Below the pieces are notes generated by a model. It was not told the DNA's origin. It worked only from the letters and a program-made list of their open reading frames with translations, and did no database searches. Below are positions 54,613 to 62,408 of a stretch of 64,000 bases of DNA, in pieces (positions within the stretch are counted from its first letter, which is position 1; each line of letters opens with the position of its first letter). Source of the DNA: Pseudomonas migulae (GTDB taxonomy: Bacteria; Pseudomonadota; Gammaproteobacteria; Pseudomonadales; Pseudomonadaceae); contig NZ_JALJWR010000001.1 in NCBI RefSeq assembly GCF_024169315.1, positions 4,142,501 through 4,206,500 on the forward strand. Direction: 5' to 3'. The translations under genes and the position numbers were made by a program.

Positions 54613-55323
54613 ATGAGCAATTCGAAAAAAGTCATCGTTATCACTGGCGCCTCCCAAGGTCTCGGTGCAGGCATGGTCAAGGCGTTCCGTGATCTGGATT
54701 ACAAAGTCGTCGCCACTTCGCGTTCGATCAAACCGTCCACCGATCCGGACATCCTCACCGTGGCCGGCGACATCGGCAACCCGGAAGTCGCTCAACAAGT
54801 CATCCGTGAAGCCATCGCACGCTTCGGCCGCATCGACACCCTGGTCAACAACGCCGGTATCTTCGTCGCCAAACCGTTTACCCAGTACACCGCTGAAGAC
54901 TACGCCAATGTGTTGTCGGTGAACCTGAACGGCTTCTTCTACATCACCCAACTCGCGATCACCGAGATGGAAAAGAACGGCAGCGGCCACGTCGTCAACA
55001 TCACCACCAGCCTGGTCGATCACGCTATCGACGGCGTGCCATCGGTATTGGCTTCGCTGACCAAAGGTGGCCTGAATGCGGCGACCAAATCCCTGGCCAT
55101 CGAATACGCCAAGCGCGGCATTCGGGTAAACGCGGTTTCCCCAGGCATCATCAAAACCCCGATGCACGGCCAAGAAACCCACGCAGCACTGGGCGCACTG
55201 CACCCGGTCGGACACATGGGTGAGATCAGCGACATTGCTCAGGCGGTTGTGTACCTGGACAGCGCCAACTTTGTGACTGGCGAAATCTTGCACGTTGATG
55301 GTGGGCAGAGCGCGGGTCACTAA
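54613..55323 (+). CDS. Short-chain dehydrogenase/reductase family protein lacking the catalytic Tyr
   Basis: 236 residues, AGAGG before the ATG. Rossmann motif ITGASQGLGAGM, DTLVNNAGIF, and KRGIRVNAVSPGIIKTP are all present. In the active-site region HVVNITTSLVDHAIDGVPSVLASLTKGGLNAATKS the Ser and the Lys can be placed, but the position four before Lys, normally Tyr of YxxxK, is Ala. It may therefore use another residue or have a non-redox role. A terminator follows 29 bases after the stop. Confidence 0.88.
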   Translation: MSNSKKVIVITGASQGLGAGMVKAFRDLDYKVVATSRSIKPSTDPDILTVAGDIGNPEVAQQVIREAIARFGRIDTLVNNAGIFVAKPFTQYTAEDYANVLSVNLNGFFYITQLAITEMEKNGSGHVVNITTSLVDHAIDGVPSVLASLTKGGLNAATKSLAIEYAKRGIRVNAVSPGIIKTPMHGQETHAALGALHPVGHMGEISDIAQAVVYLDSANFVTGEILHVDGGQSAGH

Positions 55324-55345
55324 GACCGGCTTTTCCATAACTGCA

Positions 55346-55381
55346 GAAACAACAAAGCCCTCGTATGAGGGCTTTGTTTTG
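55346..55381. terminator. Terminator 1 with direct repeat GAAACAACAAAGCCCTCG
   Basis: ACAAAGCCCTC-GTAT-GAGGGCTTTGTTTTG between the convergent SDR and membrane-protein genes. Its first 18 bases (55346-55363) are identical to 56424-56441 in terminator 2. Confidence 0.92.
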
Positions 55382-55404
55382 TGTCCGGCGAAAATCGCGG
55401 TCAA

Positions 55405-55818
55405 TCACTCGGATTTACTGGTTGTCCGGGCTCCGAACAAGAAGCCGAGAATCGTGGTGGTGACGCCAAACAACCAGCTTCGGGCTGAGACGGTCTCGGC
55501 GTTCTGATCGATTGCAAAACTCAGTGCTCCCATGACAAAACAAATCAGCAGAAGCAGCCCCGCGATGTTGGTGGGGGCGGAACAGCTTGAACCCCATAAT
55601 TTTCCTAACAAGCCAAGGCTCTGCTGGTTATGCAGCAGTTTGTATTGCTCACCGGCTTCAGTAAAAAACCTGACCTCTTCGTTGCCGCTACCGGGTTGTT
55701 GCTGCGGAAAAACACCTTCTGCCTTTGGATCAATAATCAGTTCGTCGATGCTCTGCGCGTGGGGGATTTGCCTGCCATCAACATTCAAGCTTGGCGACCG
55801 GTTGTTGGGTTTTGGCAA
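55405..55818 (-). CDS. Two-helix membrane protein, possible toxin partner of the Panacea protein
   Basis: Up to 137 residues. There is no ATG: the starts available are TTG at 55818 or TTG at 55788, both inside the end of the Panacea gene (41 or 11 bases of overlap), so translation is probably coupled. A soluble N-terminal part of about 75 residues is followed by two hydrophobic segments, APTNIAGLLLLICFVMGALSFAI and SWLFGVTTTILGFLFGA. No family is recognised. In known PanAT toxin-antitoxin pairs some PanT toxins are membrane proteins; that is the basis for the suggested role. Confidence 0.6.
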   Translation of the reverse strand: MPKPNNRSPSLNVDGRQIPHAQSIDELIIDPKAEGVFPQQQPGSGNEEVRFFTEAGEQYKLLHNQQSLGLLGKLWGSSCSAPTNIAGLLLLICFVMGALSFAIDQNAETVSARSWLFGVTTTILGFLFGARTTSKSE

Positions 55819-56287
55819 CTGCCGCGCCGAACCAGTTGATGATGTGTTCGAACGGTATGTCCTGGCCGCGAACGCCAGGGCATTTGCTCCAGGTCGTATC
55901 CCAAGGCGTACCCGAAGCGTGGGTCATCTCTGATAGAGCGACACCGGTGTACCGACCGTAGCTGTTCCAGACGTTGGTGAGAAATTTGCGAATGTCGGGG
56001 GCTGCCGGAGGTATCACCGCTGCCGGGTTGCCGAAACCGAGGTACTCCACGGCTTTGCCCCTTATCACGCCCGAGCCGAAACGTTTGAACTCGTGGTAAA
56101 GGGACGGAATGACCGGACCGTATTGCCATGCCTCGACCGCTTCGTCGATCAATGGCTTTTTTGTGTAGCCGGAGTACCAGCCATGCGCGTAATACACCAG
56201 CTTTTGAAGCTTGATCGGGCTGATCGACTCCCCGCTGGCGGCGGCGAGTTCGAGAAAGTAATTGGCGATTGATTTTGGGCTGAACAT
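55778..56287 (-). CDS. Panacea-domain (DUF4065/SocA-like) protein, candidate antitoxin
   Basis: 169 residues from the ATG at 56287 with GGGGA 7 bases upstream; the frame extends further but that part lacks a ribosome site. Domain hallmarks: SPKSIANYFLELAAASGESISPIKLQKLVYYAHGWYSGYTKKPLIDEAVEAWQYGPVIPSLYHEFKRFG, then LTNVWNSYGRYTGVALSEMTHASGTPWDTTW. Panacea proteins neutralise many unrelated toxins and are common near prophages and defence genes. The membrane protein gene overlaps its 3' end, the layout of a type II toxin-antitoxin pair. Confidence 0.88.
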   Translation of the reverse strand: MFSPKSIANYFLELAAASGESISPIKLQKLVYYAHGWYSGYTKKPLIDEAVEAWQYGPVIPSLYHEFKRFGSGVIRGKAVEYLGFGNPAAVIPPAAPDIRKFLTNVWNSYGRYTGVALSEMTHASGTPWDTTWSKCPGVRGQDIPFEHIINWFGAAVAKTQQPVAKLEC

Positions 56288-56423
56288 ATCGAGATCCCCG
56301 ACGAACTGGCTGCCGTAGCAGTCGTCTCTTCCTGAGAGGGTAGGGGTGAAGCATAAACAGCTTTTGGGGCGCACGGGCTATAAAAGCATTTCAAGAATTT
56401 TAAGCGGGATTTTGCGAAGGGCT

Positions 56424-56462
56424 GAAACAACAAAGCCCTCGCATACTGCGAGGGCTTTGTTT
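56424..56462. terminator. Terminator 2 with direct repeat GAAACAACAAAGCCCTCG
   Basis: CAAAGCCCTCGCA-TAC-TGCGAGGGCTTTGTTT, a 13-bp perfect stem. Its first 18 bases equal those of terminator 1, so the Panacea pair lies exactly between direct repeats. Confidence 0.92.
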
Positions 56463-56507
56463 GCAGGCTATCGGCACTGTACGTATTTAGCCTTGGCCGA
56501 GTTCATG

Positions 56508-57050
56508 TTATCCAAGTCCAAGGCGACCAAGAAAGCCAAGGATACTGGGCATCAAGTTGTTGAGTGCCACACACGCAAAGTACAACCACAGCAGCAAAAA
56601 AAGTAAAGGAAGGTAAATTTCCATCCAGCGGCGAGTAGGTGAATTTGTCATGGCGATAAATTGTTCGTCATGGACATGACTAACCATCGCTTTCTCGATA
56701 TCACGCCAGACGGATCGGTCGTTGATGGTAATGACGTTTCCAGCCTGAAAGCGTTTGAAACAGGCTAAAGGGGCTGATACATCAGCGCCTTCTTCTGCTC
56801 GGGCAAGAAGCCATTGAGTGAACGACACGTCTTTAGCACGATTTGCGCAAACCCGATGCCACATCCAAAGCTGGAAGCACCCGAGAAACGTAAGCATAAG
56901 TGCAGACACAGGACTCGAAGTTGCGATGGTTGCGGCGACCGAAATTATGATCGATTCTGCAGTAATGAAGATCGATCGATACGCTTGAAGCAGTGACTCC
57001 TGTATGCCCCACAGGGAAAAAATTTGGTCGTATCCATCACCGCGCGACAT
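56508..57050 (-). CDS. Membrane protein of unknown function near tRNA-Thr
   Basis: 180 residues from the ATG at 57050, chosen for the GGAGA site 6 bases upstream; an ATG 15 codons earlier has none. Two hydrophobic regions: an N-terminal one (IFITAESIIISVAATIATSSPVSALMLTFLGCFQLWMW, two helices) and a C-terminal one (WMEIYLPLLFLLLWLYFACVALNNLMPSILGF). The middle (about 75-140) is soluble. The base composition is clearly more AT-rich than the flanking core genes. I do not recognise a family. Confidence 0.7.
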   Translation of the reverse strand: MSRGDGYDQIFSLWGIQESLLQAYRSIFITAESIIISVAATIATSSPVSALMLTFLGCFQLWMWHRVCANRAKDVSFTQWLLARAEEGADVSAPLACFKRFQAGNVITINDRSVWRDIEKAMVSHVHDEQFIAMTNSPTRRWMEIYLPLLFLLLWLYFACVALNNLMPSILGFLGRLGLG

Positions 57051-57202
57051 AGAGTTCTCCGATAGGGATTCACTACTAATTAAGCGACTCGCCATATCGT
57101 GTTGGCAGGTCGTATAGCCTTCCTTGTAATCCTATGAGTTTTGTCTCACTCAGAGGTATCGCGGCAAACGATGCCTGCTGCGTCGCTCGTTATGTACGAC
57201 GC

Positions 57203-57236
57203 AAAAAAACAAAAGGCCCGCATTTCTGCGAGCCTT
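57203..57236 (-). terminator. Terminator of the tRNA-Thr transcript
   Basis: On the minus strand AAGGCTCGCA-GAAA-TGCGGGCCTT followed by a T-rich run with one G, 10 bases after the tRNA 3' end. Confidence 0.85.
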
Positions 57237-57245
57237 CGTTTTGTA

Positions 57246-57321
<76 letters not shown>

Positions 57322-57335
57322 GTGTTAGGGCGACG

Positions 57336-57363
57336 ATTATAGCGATTGGGTTGGTTCTGTAAA
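57336..57363 (-). promoter_or_regulatory. Sigma-70 promoter of tRNA-Thr
   Basis: On the minus strand TTTACA (57363-57358), a 16-bp spacer, TATAAT (57341-57336), 14 bases before the mature tRNA 5' end. Confidence 0.85.
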
Positions 57364-57440
57364 CCCCTGAATTCAGACTATTTTTGCGCAGGCGTAAGAC
57401 CAGCCCCGCGGACGCTTCCGCGGGACTGGCGAGTAGAGCG

Positions 57441-58682
57441 TTACACGCCGTTTTTGACGGCGTTGATCAGGTCTTGGCTCAGCACCTGCGCGGGCGCTAC
57501 TTGCACGCTTTGCGTATAGAACGGCGGTAGGTTCTGGGCCAGTGTCGACAACGCTTGCGGGGTGGTGTTGCTTGGCAGCAACACGTATTGCAGGTTGGAC
57601 GGATAGCTCTGCGGCACGGGGCCTTCCATGGTCGAACCGTAGGCGCCGAAGGTCATCACCGCCTGCGGGGTGGTCGGGTCTGGGGCGTAGAGGAAGACGA
57701 AGGTGCCGTATTTCGGATGGGTCAGGTATTGCGCGGCTTCGGCGCGTACGGCTGGGTCGGGGTCGTTCATCAGGGTCCAGCGCATGACGGCGTAGCCGCG
57801 GGTCGTTTCCATGAATGCTGTACGAATCGGCGACTGGTTCTCGACACCGCCCAGGCATACCAGCAGGTTGCCGAATGGATCGATCAACGCCACTGAGTTG
57901 AACACCGTGCTTTGTTGCGCGGTTTTCAGCAGGGGAGGCGCGAGCTCGGCGCCGGGATCGCGCGGGTTCGACGATTGCACCGTCAGCGCGAAGGGGCTGA
58001 GCGCCGTCAGTGCCTGGCGCACTTTGCTGTTGGCCGGCAGGTTGGCCGGGTTTTGCAGTTGATCCGGCGGCAGGCCGCTGTTGTTACTGGCATCGCGCAC
58101 CGTGTTGACGCTGGCGGAGAATATCGAACTGCAGAGGAAATACGCCGCAGAATCGATGGTCTGGCCGCCGAACACCGGGCTGTTCGAACCCTGATAGGCG
58201 CGGCTGACCGGCGCTGCAATCGCGTAATAGCCCCACGTATTCTGCGCTTGCTGGCGGATTTGCGGTGGTAGAGACGGAAAGGTGAACTGGCTGTTGTAGT
58301 TGATGCCCGCGTAGTCATCGATCGCACTGACGGCGACGTTGAATCCTGCGGTCAGCAGCGAACCGGCGCACATGGCGCACGGATCGAGTGTGGTGACGAC
58401 GGTCAGTTGGTTGGGCGGTGGCAGGTTCAGTGGCGCAACGTTTTCGTAGTACCAGTCCACCAACTGGCGCTCGCCGTGGGCGGTCGGGTCATGGGGTAGA
58501 AAGTAGGTGGTGCCATTGCCGGGGAAAGGCATCAGCACGTTGTTGTGCAATGCGGCGATGACCTCGCCTGTTGCGTTGTTGATGATGGCGCCGCCCACCG
58601 CGAAGGTTTGCTGCAGCGCAGCGTATATGGCTTCGTTGGCGACGGTATCGACGGCTTCCTGCGCACTGTTCAATGTGCTCAT
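57441..58682 (-). CDS. Deaminase-motif protein with a long extra C-terminal region
   Basis: 413 residues. Residues 20-150 show a cytidine-deaminase-like fold: VGGAIINNATGEVIAALHNNV, zinc-site His69-Gly-Glu71 (TAHGERQLVDWYYE) and Pro101-Cys-Ala-Met-Cys105 (TTLDPCAMCAGSLL). The following 260 residues are not recognised and contain VALIDPFGNLLVCLGGVEN, as if a second diverged deaminase-like repeat without the metal residues. Far longer than TadA or CodA. No signal peptide. Substrate unknown: nucleotide, nucleic acid or small molecule. GGAG lies before the ATG. Confidence 0.8.
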   Translation of the reverse strand: MSTLNSAQEAVDTVANEAIYAALQQTFAVGGAIINNATGEVIAALHNNVLMPFPGNGTTYFLPHDPTAHGERQLVDWYYENVAPLNLPPPNQLTVVTTLDPCAMCAGSLLTAGFNVAVSAIDDYAGINYNSQFTFPSLPPQIRQQAQNTWGYYAIAAPVSRAYQGSNSPVFGGQTIDSAAYFLCSSIFSASVNTVRDASNNSGLPPDQLQNPANLPANSKVRQALTALSPFALTVQSSNPRDPGAELAPPLLKTAQQSTVFNSVALIDPFGNLLVCLGGVENQSPIRTAFMETTRGYAVMRWTLMNDPDPAVRAEAAQYLTHPKYGTFVFLYAPDPTTPQAVMTFGAYGSTMEGPVPQSYPSNLQYVLLPSNTTPQALSTLAQNLPPFYTQSVQVAPAQVLSQDLINAVKNGV

Positions 58683-58978
58683 GTTTTCAGCTCCTTGCTA
58701 TCCCTGACGTCAGAGAATTCTGGCGCATGGCAAAGATAGTTGAGGATTTCGCGGTCGTTTATGTTCTTTTGGCTTAACGCTTATGCACAACGGGGCGTCC
58801 GACGCACGCGGCTAAGATCAAAAATGTGGATCCATTCTCATTTTCTTGCAAATGCCTGTTTTTCCGGTTTTTTATTCCGGTGTACGAAAATTGAACAGTT
58901 TAGTTTCAGCCCTGAAACAGCCGTGGATATTGGATCCACGATATTTCATCAACAGAGTTATCCACAGGCTGTGACTGT

Positions 58979-60208
58979 TTAGGCGCGTTCCGCCAGCACC
59001 AGGAAATTACGCGGCGTGAGTGAGGTTTCACAAAAGGTGCCGAGGCGAACGGTATAACCCTGCTCGGTGAGGAAAAGTGCTCGATCAAGGTTCAGCCAAA
59101 GCTCCAGCGGGCGTCGGAAAAGGCCGCGCAGCAGTTCCAGATTGCGTACTTCTGCCAGCCGCTGCCAACCGGCGGCTTCGATGGCTAGCCAGTCTTGCGG
59201 AGCTATTGTGGATAACTCTTTAAGTGCGGCCAAATGATGGCAGTAATCGGCGAAGGATCTGTCCAGCCAGGCGCTGGGCAGGGATGGCGTGGGCAGGTAT
59301 TCATCAACACCGCGCAGCTGACGTTGCAGCAGGTCGAACGCCAGACGCCGGGCCATGGACGTGTCGCGCTGACGTCGGACACGGGCACCGGCGGTGACGG
59401 TTTCGCTCATCGGAAGTGAGAGATCATCGAGCGACAGCTGTAGGTCTGAGCTCAATCCGGCAGAGGAAACGGGCTGGTACGCAGGAAGACTGATCCGGTT
59501 ATAGCAACACGGCGCAATAGCCATTTGTTTGCACCCGGCGGCGCTGGCGATCTGGATCAGTCGCACATGCAGATCGCCACAGGCGTGCAGCGCAACAGGT
59601 GTGTGATCGGCATTCAGCAAAGAGGCGGCGCCAGGCGCGAGCACATCCTGCTCGACATGCAGCGCATGCAGTTGATGACGTTCGCTGAGCGCCTGACCGC
59701 TGAGGACCAGTGCTGGATCGTACTCAAGGCAAGTGAGCAATTGACCGGGTTGCAGCAACCGTCGGCCCAAGTGACCTTTGCCCGAACACCAATCCAGCCA
59801 ATGCTTCGACGGCATGGCAAACGACAAGCGACTGGCAAACGCCTCGATCTGCTGCCACTTGCGCCCCGGCACATCGACATTCAAGCGATGCCCGGCCGTC
59901 TCCAGCTCATGTGCTGGCAGCTCGCCAACAGAACCCAGCTCGAGGGCTAACGCCGCCAACGAAGCAAACGGCTCCGGCGCATCCAGCAGGCAAGGTTGGT
60001 TGTGACTGTTTTCCGCGTCTTCCAGCGACCGCCCGCGTAGCCATAAAGCCAACTCTGGGTAGGAAGTTTCCCAAGGAAGCCGCAGATGAGTAAACGGTCG
60101 AGGCTTCCACAGCGCCTGATGCTCGATCAGAAAAGCATCCAGTGCCATGAAACGGGCGAGCAGGTCCTCGCCCGTCAACACGCGGGCATCAACGCCCTTG
60201 GCAGGCAT
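58979..60208 (-). CDS. SAM-dependent methyltransferase (METTL25/TRM13-like)
   Basis: Up to 409 residues; the start at 60208 overlaps the upstream permease gene by 20 bases and a Met 20 codons in (60148) is an alternative. The SAM site is HWLDWCSGKGHLGRRLL (about 135-151), followed by CLEYDPALV, VALHACGDLHVRLI and the APCCYNRISLP motif found in the METTL25-type family. Substrate unknown, probably RNA or protein. It follows the ABC transporter genes on the same strand. Confidence 0.82.
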   Translation of the reverse strand: MPAKGVDARVLTGEDLLARFMALDAFLIEHQALWKPRPFTHLRLPWETSYPELALWLRGRSLEDAENSHNQPCLLDAPEPFASLAALALELGSVGELPAHELETAGHRLNVDVPGRKWQQIEAFASRLSFAMPSKHWLDWCSGKGHLGRRLLQPGQLLTCLEYDPALVLSGQALSERHQLHALHVEQDVLAPGAASLLNADHTPVALHACGDLHVRLIQIASAAGCKQMAIAPCCYNRISLPAYQPVSSAGLSSDLQLSLDDLSLPMSETVTAGARVRRQRDTSMARRLAFDLLQRQLRGVDEYLPTPSLPSAWLDRSFADYCHHLAALKELSTIAPQDWLAIEAAGWQRLAEVRNLELLRGLFRRPLELWLNLDRALFLTEQGYTVRLGTFCETSLTPRNFLVLAERA

Positions 60209-60878
60209 CGACGCGCAACCAGCGCTCCAGCAGCTTGAAGCCGCGAACCAGCACGTAAGCCATCAGCAGATAGAACATGCCCGCGGCGAAGAAGATCTCC
60301 ACCGGCAAATACGTCCGGGCAATGATGGTGCGGGCCATGCCGGTCAGTTCCAGCAGGGTCACGGTACTGGCCAGGGCGCTGGCCTTGAGCATCAGGATCA
60401 CTTCGTTGCTGTACGCCGGCAGACCGATGCGCGCGGCACGGGGCAGGATGATGTAGAACAACGCCTTGGCCCGGGACATGCCCAGCGCCCGCGCCGCTTC
60501 GATCTCGCCCGGTGGAATCGCCTGGATCGCACCGCGCAGGATTTCGGCGATGTAAGCCGCCGTGTGCAGAGTCATGGTCGCCGTGGCGCACCAGAACGGG
60601 TTGCGCAGGTACGGCCACATCGAGCTGTTACGAATCGCATCGAACTGCGCCAGGCCGTAGTAGACCAGGAACAGCTGAACCAGCAACGGCGTGCCACGGA
60701 AAAAGAAGATGTAGCCGTAGGGAAATGCTCGCACCCACCACAGGCGCGACGAGCGCGCGATGCCCAGCGGAATCGCCAGCAACAGACCGGCAATCACGGC
60801 AATGGCCACCAGCTCCAGGGTCAGCGTCGCGCCTTGGGCCAGTTTCGGCAGCCACTTGATGATGACTTCCCAGTTCAT
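60189..60878 (-). CDS. Polar amino-acid ABC transporter permease (HisM-like)
   Basis: 229 residues from the ATG at 60878, overlapping the preceding permease by ATGA. Five or so membrane helices with the conserved EAA loop EAARALGMSRAKALFYIILPRAARIGLPAYSNEV and FRGTPLLVQLFLVYYGLAQF. It pairs with the HisQ-like protein to form the channel for histidine, lysine, arginine or ornithine uptake. Exact substrate inferred from the binding protein. Confidence 0.92.
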   Translation of the reverse strand: MNWEVIIKWLPKLAQGATLTLELVAIAVIAGLLLAIPLGIARSSRLWWVRAFPYGYIFFFRGTPLLVQLFLVYYGLAQFDAIRNSSMWPYLRNPFWCATATMTLHTAAYIAEILRGAIQAIPPGEIEAARALGMSRAKALFYIILPRAARIGLPAYSNEVILMLKASALASTVTLLELTGMARTIIARTYLPVEIFFAAGMFYLLMAYVLVRGFKLLERWLRVDACQGR

Positions 60879-61570
60879 TGGGTGCTCCTCGCAAAGCCGC
60901 GAGCGGCGCGTTTTTCCATGAAGTGCATGCCGGTCATGGCGAGAATCGTCAGGCCCAGGTACATGAACGCGGCCACCATATAAAAGGTGAACGGCTGCTT
61001 GGATACGGTCACGCCGATTTGCGCGTGGCGCATGATTTCTTCCAGGCCGATCACCGACACCAGTGCGGTGTCTTTCATCAGGATCATGAACAGGTTGCCC
61101 AGGCCGGGCAGGGCGATGCGCCACATCTGCGGCATGATCAGGCGGGTGAAGATGCGCAATTTCGACAAGCCCAACGCCACGCCAGCTTCACGATGACCTT
61201 TGGGAATGGCGAGGATCGCACCCCGAAACACTTCCGTGGCGTAGGCGCCAAAGCACAGGCCCAGCGCAATCACGCCGGCGGCGAAGGCATTGAGTTCGAG
61301 GTCGGGATTGCCGAAAAACTCGCCCAGGGCACGCATCAGGTTGACCGTGCCGAAGTAGATCAACAGCACCCAGAGCAATTCCGGGATGCCGCGAACCAGT
61401 GTCGAATAAGTGCCGCCAAGCCATTGCAATGGCTTGTACGGTGAAGTCTTGGCCAAGGCGCCGAGCAAACCGAGCACCAGCCCGAGACACAGGGCCGAGA
61501 GTGCCAGTTTCACAGTCATCAGCGCGCCAGCGGCGAGCGCCGGGCCGAATCCGTAGAGGTCGATAATCAT
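60875..61570 (-). CDS. Polar amino-acid ABC transporter permease (HisQ-like)
   Basis: 231 residues. MTVKLALSALCLGLVLGLLGAL start, VRGIPELLWVLLIYFG, and EAA loop EAGVALGLSKLRIFTRLIMPQMWRIALPGLGN. It forms the membrane channel with the HisM-like protein and is served by the ATPase encoded at 62409. A stem-loop between it and the binding-protein gene (61607-61634) may set relative expression. Confidence 0.92.
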   Translation of the reverse strand: MIIDLYGFGPALAAGALMTVKLALSALCLGLVLGLLGALAKTSPYKPLQWLGGTYSTLVRGIPELLWVLLIYFGTVNLMRALGEFFGNPDLELNAFAAGVIALGLCFGAYATEVFRGAILAIPKGHREAGVALGLSKLRIFTRLIMPQMWRIALPGLGNLFMILMKDTALVSVIGLEEIMRHAQIGVTVSKQPFTFYMVAAFMYLGLTILAMTGMHFMEKRAARGFARSTQ

Positions 61571-61606
61571 GGATTTCTTTTCAAATCGCGGCAGGCAATG
61601 CCAGAG

Positions 61607-61634
61607 ACTGGCACCGTCAGCGAACGGTGCCAGT
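61607..61634 (-). other. Intercistronic stem-loop after the binding-protein gene
   Basis: ACTGGCACCG and CGGTGCCAGT (10-bp perfect arms, 8-base loop), without a T-run. Such hairpins after binding-protein genes commonly protect the upstream mRNA from 3' exonucleases, raising binding protein over permease. Confidence 0.8.
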
Positions 61635-61648
61635 CAGGCAGGTCCGTA

Positions 61649-62395
61649 TCAATAGATGCTGAACGGGAAGTACTTGTCGTTGATCTTCTTGTAGGTGCCG
61701 TCAGCAACGATTTCTTTCAGTGCGGTGTTCAGCTTCGTGCGGATCTCATCGCCTTTACGTACAGCGATACCGATCTTGTCGCTTTCTTCCACCGGGTCGC
61801 CTTTGAATTCGTAAGGTTTGCCAGCGTCGCTTTTCAGCCACTCATAGTTGACGTATTTGTCCGCCAGGATGCCGTCCAGACGACCGGAAGTCAGGTCGAG
61901 GTAGGCGTTTTCCTGAGTGTCGTAGAGTTTGACTTCAACCCCTTCCATGTTGTCTTCAAGCCAGGTGCCGGCCAGTGTCGCGCGTTGAGCGCCAATCACC
62001 TTGCCTTGCAACGCAGCCTTGTCGGTTTTGAAGTCGACGTTTTTCGGCGCGATGAACTGCAGCTTGTTCGAGTAGTACGGGTCGGTGAAGTCGACCGCTT
62101 GCTTGCGCTCGTCGGTGATCGACATCGAGGAGATCAGGAAGTCGAACTTCTTGGCGTTCAGGGCCGGGATGATGCCGTCCCAGTCAGAGGTGACCACGGT
62201 GCATTCGACTTTCATCTTGGCGCACAGGGCGTCGCCGATTTCCTTGTCGAAGCCGACGACATTGCCACTGGCATCTTTGTTGTTGAACGGCGGGTAGGCC
62301 GCTTCGATGCCCATCTTCAGGGTTTCGGCCATGGCACCGGCGCTGAAGGCCAGGGTGACGGCGGCTGCCAGGAAGACCTTTTTGTAGTTCTGCAT
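61649..62395 (-). CDS. Polar amino-acid ABC transporter substrate-binding protein (HisJ-like)
   Basis: 248 residues. Signal peptide MQNYKKVFLAAAVTLAFSAGAMA. The mature part has LKMGIEAAYPPFNNKDASGNVVGFDKEIGDALCAKM, ISSMSITDERKQAVDFTDPYY and LDGILADKYVNYEWL, the SBP_bac_3 pattern for basic amino acids or histidine. Two Cys in DALCAKMKVECTV match the disulfide of HisJ/ArgT-type proteins. Confidence 0.93.
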   Translation of the reverse strand: MQNYKKVFLAAAVTLAFSAGAMAETLKMGIEAAYPPFNNKDASGNVVGFDKEIGDALCAKMKVECTVVTSDWDGIIPALNAKKFDFLISSMSITDERKQAVDFTDPYYSNKLQFIAPKNVDFKTDKAALQGKVIGAQRATLAGTWLEDNMEGVEVKLYDTQENAYLDLTSGRLDGILADKYVNYEWLKSDAGKPYEFKGDPVEESDKIGIAVRKGDEIRTKLNTALKEIVADGTYKKINDKYFPFSIY

Positions 62396-62408
62396 GCGGG
62401 TAGCTCCG

